A stretch of 64,000 bases of DNA from Microbacterium galbinum (GTDB lineage: Bacteria; Actinomycetota; Actinomycetes; Actinomycetales; Microbacteriaceae), in the NCBI RefSeq assembly GCF_023101185.1, contig NZ_CP078077.1, positions 1,517,630 to 1,581,629 on the forward strand, read 5' to 3'. The notes beneath the pieces are model-generated. The model was given only the letters and a program-made list of their open reading frames with translations, was not told where the DNA came from and did not search any database. Every line of letters begins with the position of its first letter. Position 1 is the stretch's first letter. The position numbers and the translations under genes are program-made. Of the stretch, positions 53,918-62,900 are shown one piece after another.

Positions 53918-55480
53918 TTACTCCGCACCCTCCGCCGTGGCGGTGATGCGAGCGGCCATGCCGGCGAAGATCGCGCCGTGGAAGGGCAGCACCGCGAGCC
54001 AGTACAGACGTCCGCTCAGCCCGCGCGGGAAGAACACCGCCCGCTGCTCGTACCGGGCGCCCGTCCCCTCCGGCAGCGCGCGCAGTTCGAGCCAGGCCGA
54101 GCCCGGCACCTTCATCTCGGCGCGCAGCCGCAGCAGCCCTCCGCTGGCGGGTGAGGCATCCGTCGTCGTGCCCGGTGCCTCGACGGCTTCGACGCGCCAG
54201 AAATCGATCGCGTCGCCGACCCGCGCGTCGGTGCGGCTGCGGCGCCCGCGGCGCAGGCCGACCCCGCCGACGAGGCGGTCCATGAGACCGCGCACCGCCC
54301 ACAGGAACGGCGACGAGTACCAGCCGTTCGATCCGCCGATGCCCAGGATCACGCGCCACAGCTGATCGACGGATGCCGTCGTCTCGAGCGACCGTGCATC
54401 CGTGAACACCGTGCGCCCGGCCCAGTCGGGGTCGCTCGGCAGCGGGTCGCTCGGTGCGCCCGAGACCTCGGCATCCTGCCAGCTCGTCTCGATCGTGTCG
54501 TTGTTCGACCGGCCGATCGCGAGCGCGACGGCCCGGCGATACGGGGTCAGGCCGCCCGTCGGCCGCGGGATGAGGTCGTCGACGTCGCGGTTCTTCACGA
54601 CGCACTCGTTCTGCAGCGAGGCGACGAGCGGGCGCGCGATCGAGCGCGGCACCGGCGTCACGAGGTTCACCCAGTGCGAGGCGAGCCCCGGGGTGAGCAC
54701 GGGCAGGGCGGCGATCGCGCGCTGGGGGAGTCCGGCCTCGACCGCGTAGCCGTTCATCATCTGTCCGTAGCGCAGCACGTCGGGTCCACCGATGTCGACC
54801 GCCCGGTTCACGCCCTCGTCGACCCGTGCGGCGCCGAGCAGATAGTGCAGCACGTCGCGGATCGCGATCGGCTGGATGTGATTGCGCACCCACTTCGGGG
54901 CGGGCATGTACGGCAGCACCTCGGTGAGGTGACGGATCATCTCGAACGACGCCGAGCCCGACCCGATCACGACCCCGGCCTGCAGCACGAGCGTCGGCAC
55001 CCCTGATTCGAGGAACACCTCGCCCACCCGCACGCGCGAGCGCAGGTGCGGCGACAGCTTCACGTCGTCGGGATGCAGTCCGCCGAGGTACACGATGCGG
55101 CGGGCCCCGGCCTTCGCCGCGGCATCCGCCACCGTCTGGGCCGCGCGTTCGTCGGCCTCTTCGAAGTCCTTGCCGGCGCCCATCGAGTGGATCAGGTAGT
55201 AGACGACATCGACGTCGCGCATGGCCTCGGCCACGGCATCCGCGTCGTCGGCCGAGCCCTCGACGATCTCGCAGTCCGGACCCCAGGGGAAGGATGCCGC
55301 GCGCGCCGCGTCGCGCGCCAGAACCCGCACCCGGTACCCGGCGTTGAGCAGGCGCGGGGTGAGGCGTCCGCCGATGTAGCCGGTCGCTCCGAGGACCAGG
55401 GCGACGGGGGCGCTGCCGTCGTCTCGGGGGATCGCGCGCAGGTCGTCTTCGCGTCCGGTGGGCTGGGTGAGCTCGGTCAT
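53918..55480 (-). CDS. NAD(P)-binding protein with DUF2867 C-terminal domain
   Basis: This 520-residue protein has an N-terminal NmrA-like/extended-SDR Rossmann domain: 'VLGATGYIGGRLTPRLLNAG' (about 29-48), 'VVYYLIHSMGAGKDFEEADE' and 'RIVYLGGLHP'. The C-terminal ~200 residues are a DUF2867 domain: 'AIDFWRVEAVE', 'LLRLRAEMKVPGSAWLELRA' and 'GRLYWLAVLPFHGAIFAGMA', which includes two hydrophobic helices near the end. The fusion is common in actinobacteria; its reaction is unknown. ATG 55480 lies 6 nt after TACGCT (55487-55492, minus strand), a leaderless start. Confidence 0.85.
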   Translation of the reverse strand: MTELTQPTGREDDLRAIPRDDGSAPVALVLGATGYIGGRLTPRLLNAGYRVRVLARDAARAASFPWGPDCEIVEGSADDADAVAEAMRDVDVVYYLIHSMGAGKDFEEADERAAQTVADAAAKAGARRIVYLGGLHPDDVKLSPHLRSRVRVGEVFLESGVPTLVLQAGVVIGSGSASFEMIRHLTEVLPYMPAPKWVRNHIQPIAIRDVLHYLLGAARVDEGVNRAVDIGGPDVLRYGQMMNGYAVEAGLPQRAIAALPVLTPGLASHWVNLVTPVPRSIARPLVASLQNECVVKNRDVDDLIPRPTGGLTPYRRAVALAIGRSNNDTIETSWQDAEVSGAPSDPLPSDPDWAGRTVFTDARSLETTASVDQLWRVILGIGGSNGWYSSPFLWAVRGLMDRLVGGVGLRRGRRSRTDARVGDAIDFWRVEAVEAPGTTTDASPASGGLLRLRAEMKVPGSAWLELRALPEGTGARYEQRAVFFPRGLSGRLYWLAVLPFHGAIFAGMAARITATAEGAE

Positions 55481-55486
55481 GTCCCG

Positions 55487-55492
55487 AGCGTA
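55487..55492 (-). promoter_or_regulatory. -10 box of a leaderless promoter
   Basis: Minus-strand TACGCT, 6 nt before the ATG at 55480. Confidence 0.5.
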
Positions 55493-55509
55493 GGTCGGAT
55501 CACCGGAGA

Positions 55510-55547
55510 TTTCACTAGGCTGGCGTTTCACTAGTCAAACTAGTAAT
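55510..55547. promoter_or_regulatory. CTAG-box operator region upstream of the 55572 gene
   Basis: TTTCACTAG occurs twice, 16 bp apart (55510 and 55526). The second continues into ACTAGT-CAA-ACTAGT (55530-55544), a palindrome, and CTAGTAAT follows. The same CTAGTAAT word follows the palindrome at 59169-59183. Confidence 0.6.
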
Positions 55548-55571
55548 CTTTCTTCCGAGGAAGGTGATTCG

Positions 55572-55823
55572 ATGTCCCCGGCAGTGGAGAAGACCCGCAC
55601 GATCGGCACCCGACGCGCCCTCCGCCGGACGCCCGGGATGATCCCCGCAGACGGCGTCGACCTCACCCCGCTGTCGGCCCGGCAGGCCGTCGGCCGCATG
55701 TCCGGCATCACCGCTCCCGTCGAGCGCCGATCCTTCTGGCGCGCCGCCGGGATCGTCGGCGGCGTCTCGCTCGTCGCCGCGGCATCCGCTCCGCTCATGG
55801 CCGGACTGCTGCTCTCCGGATGA
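55572..55823 (+). CDS. Small hypothetical protein with one C-terminal membrane helix
   Basis: This 83-residue protein has a basic N-terminal half ('RTIGTRRALRRTPGMIP') and one hydrophobic helix near the end ('AAGIVGGVSLVAAASAPLMA', about 58-77). No family is recognised. GAGGAAGG lies upstream as a ribosome-binding site. Its promoter region holds CTAG palindromes that match one at 59169, suggesting control by a MarR protein of this neighbourhood. The next gene encodes CsbD. Confidence 0.65.
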   Translation: MSPAVEKTRTIGTRRALRRTPGMIPADGVDLTPLSARQAVGRMSGITAPVERRSFWRAAGIVGGVSLVAAASAPLMAGLLLSG

Positions 55824-55883
55824 CCCGGCATCCCCGGATGCCCCACCAGACCATCGCGAACCACCGAGAAGAAAGGAGCCCCC

Positions 55884-56057
55884 ATGGGACTCGACGACAA
55901 GATCAAGAACGCCGCAGAGGACATCGCCGGTAAGGCGAAGGAGGCTGCGGGCAAGGTGACCGGCAACGAGAAGCTCGAGGCCGAGGGCAAGGCCGACCAG
56001 GCCAAGGCCGACGTGAAGAAGGCCGGCGAGAACGTCAAGGACGCCTTCAACAACTGA
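55884..56057 (+). CDS. CsbD-family stress protein
   Basis: This 57-residue protein matches CsbD: 'MGLDDKIKNAAEDIAGKAKE', 'AAGKVTGNEKLEAEGKADQA' and 'KADVKKAGENVKDAFNN'. CsbD proteins are small, helical, abundant stress proteins of unknown mechanism, induced under general and osmotic stress in other bacteria. A strong ribosome-binding site, GAAAGGAG, lies 5 nt before the ATG. It follows the 55572 gene by 60 bp and is probably in the same transcript, ended by the 14-bp hairpin at 56073-56106. Its place between two solute transporters fits an osmotic-stress locus. Confidence 0.92.
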   Translation: MGLDDKIKNAAEDIAGKAKEAAGKVTGNEKLEAEGKADQAKADVKKAGENVKDAFNN

Positions 56058-56072
56058 GCGAGCCGCAGGAAC

Positions 56073-56106
56073 TTCGGGGAGACGGTGGGTGTACCGTCTC
56101 CCCGAA
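56073..56106 (+). terminator. 14-bp perfect hairpin between csbD-like and MHS genes
   Basis: TTCGGGGAGACGGT (56073-56086) and ACCGTCTCCCCGAA (56093-56106) form a perfect 14-bp stem with a 6-nt loop, 15 bp after the CsbD stop. No T run follows. It may end the stress operon or attenuate the transporter gene. Confidence 0.75.
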
Positions 56107-56154
56107 CTCTGTCCCGGGGCATCCGTCCCGCGACGGGAAGAAAGTGAGAACGAC

Positions 56155-57726
56155 ATGTCCGATCCCGTGAAGAGCGAATCCCTCTGGCAGCGGCTGCTCC
56201 GCCGCTTCCGACCGGCGCCCACCGAACCGCGTCGGCTCACGGTCGATGACGTGACGGTGGTCGACCGGCCCATGCTCCGACGGGCGGTCGCCGGAACCGT
56301 GGTCGGCAACCTCATGGAGTGGTACGACATCGGCGTCTACGGCTACCTGGCGGTCATCATCGGACGGGCGTTCCTGCCGGATGCCTCGGCCGGGGCGCAG
56401 TCGCTCTTCTCGCTCGGCGTGTTCGCCGTGACCTTCGTCGCGCGCCCGCTCGGCGGCATCGTGCTCGGCCAGCTCGGTGACCGGATGGGGCGCCAGCGCG
56501 TGCTCGCCTTCACGCTCATCATGATGGCGGCCGCGACGTTCCTCATCGGCGTGCTGCCCGACTTCTCGGTCATCGGGGTCTGGGCGCCCATCCTGCTGAT
56601 CGTGCTCAAGCTCGCGCAGGGCTTCTCCACCGGCGGCGAGTACGCCGGCGCGACGACCTTCATCACCGAGTACGCGCCCGACAAGCGACGCGGGTTCTAC
56701 GCCTCGCTGCTCGACCTCGGCTCGTACATGGGCTTCGCGATCGGCGCCGCGTTCGTCTCGATCCTCCAGCTCACGCTGTCGGCCGACGTCATGCAGGGCT
56801 TCGCCTGGCGCATCCCGTTCCTGGTCGCGCTGCCGCTGGGACTCATCGCCATCTACTTCCGACTCAAGATCGAAGACACCCCCGCTTTCCAGGAAGCGCA
56901 GGATGCCGCGGCCCACGCCGCCGACGAAGCGCAGGCGGCGGCGGATGCGCCCAAGGGTGTCATCGCCCTCATCCGCGCGTACTGGCGCGAACTGCTCACG
57001 GCCTTCGTGCTCGTCGCCGCGGCGAACACGGTCGGCTATGCGCTCACCTCGTACATGCCCACGTATCTCACCGGAACCCTCGGCTACGACGAGGTGCACG
57101 GCACGCTGCTGACGCTCCCGGTGCTCGTGGCGATGGCCCTCTGCATCCCGCTCACCGGTCGACTCTCCGACCGCATCGGCCGCAAGAAGGTGCTGTTCAT
57201 CGGCTCGACCTCGGCGATCGTGCTCGCGGTGCCCGCGTTTCTGTTCATGATGCACGGCGAGATCTGGTCGACCGTTCTGGGCCTCGTGCTGCTCGCGTTC
57301 CCGGTGACGTTCTACGTCGCCAACCTCGCCTCGTCGCTGCCGGCGCTCTTTCCCACGTCGTCGCGCTACGGCGGCATGGGCATCTCGTACAACCTGGCGG
57401 TGGCGCTGTTCGCCGGCACGGCGCCGGTCGTGATGGAAGCGCTCGTGCAGATGACGGGTTCGTCGCTCGCGCCCGCGTTCTACGTGATCGGCACGTCGAT
57501 CGCCGGGTTCATCGCGGTGGTCGTGCTCAAGGAGTCGGCGCGCCGACCGCTGCCCGGCGCGATGCCGAGCGTGCAGACCGAGCAGGAGGCCATCGAGCTC
57601 GTCGAGGGTCAGGACGACAACCCCGACCTCGACCTCGACGAGCTGTTCCCCGAGCGGGTCGAGCAGGCGGCGGATGCCGCGGGTGACGCCGACGGCGCCG
57701 AGCCGGCGGAGCCCGAGAAGGTCTGA
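56155..57726 (+). CDS. MHS-family (ProP-like) symporter
   Basis: This 523-residue protein of the major facilitator superfamily belongs to the metabolite:H+ symporter group: 'VVGNLMEWYDIGVYGYLAVI' (about 43-62) is its signature first helix, 'GDRMGRQRVLAF' the loop 2-3 motif, 'FSTGGEYAGATTFITEYAPD' helix 5, and 'GRLSDRIGRKKVLFIG' the second-half motif. ProP-like members take up proline, betaine and related solutes, others take up dicarboxylates; the choice is not decidable here. The acidic C-terminal tail (about 60 residues) is cytosolic. A ribosome-binding site, GGGAAGAAAG, precedes ATG 56155. Nearby BCCT and CsbD genes favour osmoprotection. Confidence 0.88.
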   Translation: MSDPVKSESLWQRLLRRFRPAPTEPRRLTVDDVTVVDRPMLRRAVAGTVVGNLMEWYDIGVYGYLAVIIGRAFLPDASAGAQSLFSLGVFAVTFVARPLGGIVLGQLGDRMGRQRVLAFTLIMMAAATFLIGVLPDFSVIGVWAPILLIVLKLAQGFSTGGEYAGATTFITEYAPDKRRGFYASLLDLGSYMGFAIGAAFVSILQLTLSADVMQGFAWRIPFLVALPLGLIAIYFRLKIEDTPAFQEAQDAAAHAADEAQAAADAPKGVIALIRAYWRELLTAFVLVAAANTVGYALTSYMPTYLTGTLGYDEVHGTLLTLPVLVAMALCIPLTGRLSDRIGRKKVLFIGSTSAIVLAVPAFLFMMHGEIWSTVLGLVLLAFPVTFYVANLASSLPALFPTSSRYGGMGISYNLAVALFAGTAPVVMEALVQMTGSSLAPAFYVIGTSIAGFIAVVVLKESARRPLPGAMPSVQTEQEAIELVEGQDDNPDLDLDELFPERVEQAADAAGDADGAEPAEPEKV

Positions 57727-57740
57727 GGCGGGCGGGCGGG

Positions 57741-58307
57741 CTAGTCGCCCGCCCCTCCCTCGCCCTGCGCTTCCTCGTGGTCGCGGATCACGTCGCGCAG
57801 TTCCTGATCGAGATCGGATGCCTCTTCGATCGCCGAGGTCATCCCGGCGAGGAAGCGGGTGACCACCGCGCGCTCCTTGTCGGACATCTCGTCAACGAGC
57901 GAGAGCATCCGCCGGTGCATCGCACCGAGAGTGTGGCGCACCTCGTCATCGCTGCTGACCGTGGGGACGACGATGCCCGCGCGCCGGTCGGTCGGGTGCG
58001 CCTCGCGGCGGACGTGCCCGCCCTTCTCGAGGCGGTCGATGAGGGTCGTGGTGGATGCCGTCGAGATGTCGAGCATGCGGGCGATGTCGATCGAGCGCAC
58101 GATGCGTCCGGCGCGCTGCTCGCGCAGCAGGAAGCGCAGCGCGACGAGATCGGTCTCGTTCATGCGCATCGACGCGCGCGTGCGGGCACGCATCGCGGTC
58201 TCGGCCGAGCGGTAGCGGCGCAGCAGGTTGAGCACGTCGACCGTGCTGGCGGACTCGGTATCGGGGTACCAGTAGCCGGAGCGGGTGAACTCCTCGGAAC
58301 TCTCCAT
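57741..58307 (-). CDS. MarR-family regulator
   Basis: This 188-residue protein has a MarR winged helix: 'MNETDLVALRFLLREQRAGR' (about 49-68), 'SIDIARMLDISTASTTTLID' (recognition helix), 'RLEKGGHVRREAHPTDRRAG' (wing). The N-terminal 45 residues and an acidic C-terminal tail are extra. Its ATG overlaps the TGA of the upstream three-helix-bundle gene (TGATG, 58305-58309). The regulated genes may be those with CTAG palindromes at 55530 and 59169. It is convergent with the MHS transporter. Confidence 0.88.
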   Translation of the reverse strand: MESSEEFTRSGYWYPDTESASTVDVLNLLRRYRSAETAMRARTRASMRMNETDLVALRFLLREQRAGRIVRSIDIARMLDISTASTTTLIDRLEKGGHVRREAHPTDRRAGIVVPTVSSDDEVRHTLGAMHRRMLSLVDEMSDKERAVVTRFLAGMTSAIEEASDLDQELRDVIRDHEEAQGEGGAGD

Positions 58308-58549
58308 CACGCCACCCCTTCGTTCTCGGCGCTCACGCTCTGCGACTCGCGCTCGAGCATCTCGATCGTGCCGTCCTCGACCTCGGCGGGCACGATCTGC
58401 AGCACGCCACCGGTGATCGCGTCGTGCTCGGCGGCCGCGACCTGCTCCAGCCGCCACACCGGCACGGTGGGGAAGCGCTCGCGCAGGCGCTCGACCATGT
58501 CGGAATACAGGATGTATCCCGCTTCGTCGAGAGTGAATCGCTCAGCCAT
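58307..58549 (-). CDS. Three-helix-bundle dimerisation-type protein
   Basis: This 80-residue protein contains 'MVERLRERFPTVPVWRLEQV', 'AAAEHDAITGGVLQIVPAEV' and 'EDGTIEMLERE', the pattern of actinobacterial 'three-helix bundle dimerisation domain' proteins: helix, 'RFP..P', helix, a short linker, helix. The function is unknown. The ribosome-binding site GGAAAGGA lies before the ATG. It precedes and overlaps the MarR gene by one base, so the two are translated together, and it may modulate that regulator. Confidence 0.75.
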   Translation of the reverse strand: MAERFTLDEAGYILYSDMVERLRERFPTVPVWRLEQVAAAEHDAITGGVLQIVPAEVEDGTIEMLERESQSVSAENEGVA

Positions 58550-58677
58550 GGCATCCTTTCCGGCAGGCGGTATTCCATCTTCTCACCAGAAAGACGCCCT
58601 GATCGCCATTGAAAACCGCTAGGCCACCTTGTTACGTGAGCGTCTTGTAGCATGGAGGGGTCAGGGGGTGACACTTG

Positions 58678-59118
58678 GTGAATGAAACGACGACGATCAC
58701 ATCCGATCTCGTGCACTGCGTCGACGAGTTCCGTCGGGTCGATGCGCAGTTCGCGCGACGCCTCGCTGCGGTGCGCGCTCCGAACGACACCGACCGGGTC
58801 GCCATGCGGTTCATCGCGGACGCGCCGGCCGACGCCCCGGTGACGCCCGGTGATCTCGCGGCGCACCTGAGCGTGAGCACCGCGGCCATCACGAGCGTGA
58901 TCCGCCGCCTGCAGGAGCGCGGTCAGATCGTGGTCGCCCCGCACCCGGCCGATGCCCGGTCGAAGGTGCTGCGCCCCTCGCTGCGCGACATCAACTCGCC
59001 CGTGGACGACCTCACGCGCCGCGTCGAGGCGATCGGCGAGGAGTTCACCCCCGAGCAGACCGCCGTGATCACCCGCTTCCTCCGTCGGCTCACCGAGGAG
59101 ATCGACGACCTTCCGTAG
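58678..59118 (+). CDS. MarR-family regulator (second)
   Basis: This 146-residue MarR protein has 'NDTDRVAMRFIADAPADAPV' (about 36-55), 'TPGDLAAHLSVSTAAITSVI' (recognition helix region) and 'RRLQERGQIVVAPHPADARS' (wing). It resembles the regulator at 57741 in the DNA-binding part. GTG 58678 is used, with AGGGGG upstream. The gene directly downstream (DUF7882) has a palindromic CTAG site in its promoter, which this protein may bind. It is divergent from the MarR/three-helix pair. Confidence 0.88.
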   Translation: MNETTTITSDLVHCVDEFRRVDAQFARRLAAVRAPNDTDRVAMRFIADAPADAPVTPGDLAAHLSVSTAAITSVIRRLQERGQIVVAPHPADARSKVLRPSLRDINSPVDDLTRRVEAIGEEFTPEQTAVITRFLRRLTEEIDDLP

Positions 59119-59168
59119 GCTCGCGTCGACCGTTACATCTCTCGATGTTTCAGTCGGCTTTGAAAGTA

Positions 59169-59183
59169 ACTAGGTAACCTAGT
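59169..59183. promoter_or_regulatory. CTAG-box palindrome upstream of the DUF7882 gene
   Basis: ACTAGGT-A-ACCTAGT is a perfect 7-bp-arm palindrome, followed by AATG. It shares CTAGTAAT with the operator region at 55530-55547. Confidence 0.65.
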
Positions 59184-59223
59184 AATGTAAATCTCACGCA
59201 GTCTCGACCACGAGGAGAGCAGC

Positions 59224-59553
59224 ATGGGACACCTGACCTACGGAAACACCAACGCCCCGATCGACGTGGATGACGCCCTGCTCGTTCACCTCCGGGCCGT
59301 CACCGTCACGAAGCTCCGGCGCAACGAGTCGTTCGCCCTCACCGTTCCGACCTTCGACGGCACGGTCCAGACGCTCTGGATCCACGCCTCCATCCCCCTC
59401 CGGTTCTCGTTCGACGGCGACCCCCAGCTGCACCGGCCGCTGCTCGCGAAGATGATGGAGGCCGCGAACTCCGCGAACGGTCTCGACCTCTCGCGTGAGG
59501 AGTACGCCTCGTCGCTCGAGCAGGCCCGCGAACTCCAGACTGTGAGCGCCTGA
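59224..59553 (+). CDS. DUF7882-family protein
   Basis: This 109-residue protein matches a Microbacteriaceae family of unknown function: it begins 'MGHLTYGNTNAPIDVDDALL', continues 'VHLRAVTVTKLRRNESFALT', and has 'WIHASIPLRFSFDGD' and 'AANSANGLDLSREE'. Many paralogues occur per genome in this family, often near MarR or other regulators. GAGGAGAG before ATG 59224 is the ribosome-binding site. It is followed by a 93-residue gene that starts 1 bp after its stop. Confidence 0.85.
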   Translation: MGHLTYGNTNAPIDVDDALLVHLRAVTVTKLRRNESFALTVPTFDGTVQTLWIHASIPLRFSFDGDPQLHRPLLAKMMEAANSANGLDLSREEYASSLEQARELQTVSA

Positions 59554-59554
59554 C

Positions 59555-59836
59555 ATGCCCCATCGAGATCGCAAGGCGTCGCGCGCGTCACTCGCGAAAC
59601 CGCGCCGCCGGTTCACTGTTGCTCTGCCTCCCCGCGGTCTGTGGGTCGAGGTCGAGCGCGGATTCCACGTCGGCAACGAGCGCGGGGTGTTCCTCGGCTC
59701 GGTGAAGGCCGCCGACCCCGAACCCGGTTACCACGCCTTCGGGCCGACCTCCGAGCACATCGGGTGGTTCGACGAGCTCGAAGCGGCGAAGGTCGCCGTG
59801 ATCGCGGCCACCGGAGTGGGCTCGCTGGCCCGCTGA
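59555..59836 (+). CDS. Hypothetical protein, 93 residues
   Basis: A basic N-terminus ('MPHRDRKASRASLAKPRRRF') is followed by 'GLWVEVERGFHVGNERGVFL' and 'GSVKAADPEPGYHAFGPTSE', then a helix 'DELEAAKVAVIAATGVG'. No family is recognised. The ATG is 1 bp after the DUF7882 stop, so the pair is an operon, and the two may act together. Confidence 0.6.
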   Translation: MPHRDRKASRASLAKPRRRFTVALPPRGLWVEVERGFHVGNERGVFLGSVKAADPEPGYHAFGPTSEHIGWFDELEAAKVAVIAATGVGSLAR

Positions 59837-59846
59837 CGGCTCGGCG

Positions 59847-59915
59847 CCCTTCGTCTCGCTGCGCTCGCTCAGGAACCGGTTCCTGAGCGAGGAGCGCAGA
59901 GACGAGACGACGGGC
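59847..59915. repeat. Palindromic element, family F
   Basis: CCCTTCGTCTCGCTGCGCTC on the left; GGTTCCTGAGCGAGGAGC and GAGACGACGGGC on the right. It lies behind the 59555 gene. Confidence 0.8.
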
Positions 59916-59927
59916 CCGGACACGGAA

Positions 59928-59959
59928 GAGGGGGCCGCGGGTGAATCCGCGGCCCCCTC
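59928..59959. terminator. Bidirectional terminator between 59555 gene and GH92 gene
   Basis: GAGGGGGCCGCGG (59928-59940) and CCGCGGCCCCCTC (59947-59959) form a perfect 13-bp stem with a 6-nt loop, 9 bp after the stop of the minus-strand gene. Confidence 0.85.
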
Positions 59960-59968
59960 TCCGTTCAC

Positions 59969-62900
59969 TCAGACCTGCGCGTTGCGGCGGCGGATCATCA
60001 GGCCCGCGCCGGCGAGCAGGGCCAGGATGCCGAGCATCCACAGCAGCGAAGCTTCGCCGCCCGTCGCGGGCAGCGTGCCGTCACCGGCATCCGTCCCGTC
60101 TCCGGGGGCGACGACCCCGCCGCCACCCGGCGTGCCGGGGGCACCCGTGCCGGGGTCGGTCGGATCGGCAGGCGGCACCACCGTGACCGCGCTCTGCGCG
60201 ACCGCCGTCGTGCCGTAGTCGTCGGTCACCGTGTAGACGAGCGCGTACGCGCCCGCCGACGGCCCGACCATGCGCGCCGCGCTGGCCGCCTGCACCAGCT
60301 CGACCTCGATCCGGTCGGTCAGATCGACACCGTTCGCGTCCTTCGCCGAGACCCCGGCGAGCTCGTCGAACTCCTCGCCCTCGACGACGGTGCGGGTCGG
60401 CGGGACTCCACCGAACGTCGGCTCGACCGCGGTCACGGTCACCATCCGCTCGACGACCGTCTCGTTGCCGGCCAGGTCGGTCACCCGGTAGGTGAGCGTG
60501 TAGAGACCGGGCTTGGTGGTGTCGACCGTGCCCTCGACCGTGATCGCCGAGGTCACGTCGCCGTCGATCTCGTCGGTCGCCGAGATTCCGGCGAGCGGCT
60601 CGAACGGCTGTCCCTGCGCCACCTCGGACTCGGTGGGAAGGCCCGCGAACTCTGGACCCTTCTCGTCGTTCACCGTGCGGGTGAGCGTCACCTCGTCGAT
60701 CACCTTGCGATCCATCGTCTGGTAGGTCGTGAGGGTGATCGCCTCGGGCGTCACGTCGACGTCGGTGTACTGCGGCTGGTTCGACTGGTCCTTGATGGCC
60801 GCCTCGGGAGACGACGCGTCGAGACCGTAGAACTTGCTGCCGCTCGAGGAGTTGCCGGTCACGTACAGCACCTGCCCCTTCTCGGCCGCGAGCGTCACTC
60901 CCGACTTCTCCTGCGCCTCCAGGTCTCCGGCCGGCGTCGTGCCGTCCATGAGGTAGCTGCGCGTGTAGATGTGGTCGTGACCGGCGAGCACCAGGTCGAT
61001 GCCCAGTTCGCTGAACACCGGTGCGAGGGCCGCACGGCGCTCCTTCACGTCCTGCTCCACGGAGTGGAACGCGGCCGAGTACAGCGAATGGTGCATGACG
61101 ACGACGATCCAGTTGGCGTCGGCGCCCTGCTCCTCGACGACCTCGCGCAGGAAGGCCGCGTGGTCCTCCTCGTTCGTGCTGCGCGCGTTGGTGTTGATGT
61201 TGAGGTAGAGCACGCCGTTGTAGGTGTACCAGTAGTCGCCTCCGGCTCGCCCGTCGATGCCCTCGTACCCGTGGGTCTCGGAGCGGTTCGGGGTGAAGAA
61301 GTGCGAGTTGAACTGGTCGGACTGGTTGTCGTGGTTTCCGATCGTCGCCTGGAAGGGCACCTGCTTGAGCAGCTCGGGGGCGATCAGCGAGGCGTACTCG
61401 TCTTCGGAACGGTGCGTCTCGATCTGGTCACCACCGCTCACGATCATCGAGGCATCCTTCTCGAACTGGTCGATCTGACCGAGCGAAGCGGCCCAGCGGT
61501 CGCGGTCGTTCTGCCAACTGCCCGACGCACCGATCTGCGCGTCCGTCAGGTAGACGAAGCTGTACGTCTCGTCGAACGTGCCGGTCCACAGCTCGTACGA
61601 GCGCGACCATCCCATCTCGTCGTTGCCGACCCGGTACAGGTACGAGGTCTCCTCGGCCAGATCGCCGATGACGACCTGGTTCGAGTAGCGCCCGTCGCGG
61701 GCCTGCGCAGTGGTGGCGTCGAGCGTGCGCGCCTCGGCGACCGGGAACCCGGCGCCGGTGCGTGCGGATGCCGGGGCCACCTGCACCTGCGCCGCGATCC
61801 GACGGTCGGTGTAGAACGTCAGATTGCGCTGCGTCTCGTCGGATCCCACGTGCAGGAGCACGTCGGAGATCGCGGCGGGAGCGCCCTGGGCGGCGATGGT
61901 GAGCGAGGTCAGCTGCATGAACACGTCGGAGCTCGTCGCGTTGGTGTTGTGCACCTGCACCGCGATCGTGTTCGTGCCCGCCTGCAGAGCGGATGCCGGA
62001 ACCGTGAATGCACCCGTCAGCGGCGCCGACCCGTTGTCACCGGCGTAGACCATGTTGCTCGGGCCGTTGCCGATGCGCGCATCCGCGAAGCCGCCGACGA
62101 GCTGCCCGTTGACGTACACGCGTGCCGCGTCGTCGTAGGCCAGTTCTCCGTTCAGCTGAGTGATCTGCGCGAGGTCGGCCGCGTCGATGTCGAACGTCGT
62201 GCGGAAGAAGAACGCCTCCGTGTTGGTGGTGCCCTCCTTGTACTGGTTCACCAGGGTGCTCGGCGTGTAGCCGCCGCCCAGGTCGCCGATCACGCCGTTC
62301 TTCGCGCCGAAGCTGCCGGTGCCGGTCTTCCACGACGCGTCGTCGTAGTCGGCGGCGGTCCAGCCGGTGTGGGTCGCAAGACCCGCGGCGGGGTCGTCGG
62401 TCGTGTCGTGGAAGCGCCACACGGTGTCGGCGTTCGTGACCTCGGTGCCGTCGATGTCGATCGGCGCCTGCACGGTCGGCTCGGTCGGCTCCTGCGCATC
62501 GGGGCGCGTCGGCAGCGTCGGCTCACCCGGTTCGGTCGCATCGAGCGGGCGCAGTGCGACGTCGAAGACGTGCATGATGCCCTTCGACACGTCGTTCGGC
62601 AGGGTGACGCTCTTGACCGTCTTCTTCGTGTCGAGCGGAACGACCGCCGTCGCGAAGAGGGTCGGCTTGGCGGTGTCGGAGCCACCGGCGAGCGTGTTGC
62701 GCTTCGTGAGCGGCACCAGGCGGATGTTCCCGGGCTCGGCGCCCGTGTTCGTCCAGTCGGTGAGGCGCACGTCGACCTTCTTCGTCGAGCCGTCGGTGTA
62801 GGTCACCAGGGCGGTGCCGCGCGAGGGGCCGTTGGTCGCGAGACCGAGGAAGGAGATCCCGGATGCCGCGACGTCGCCGAAGTCGAGGACCTGGCCGTTC

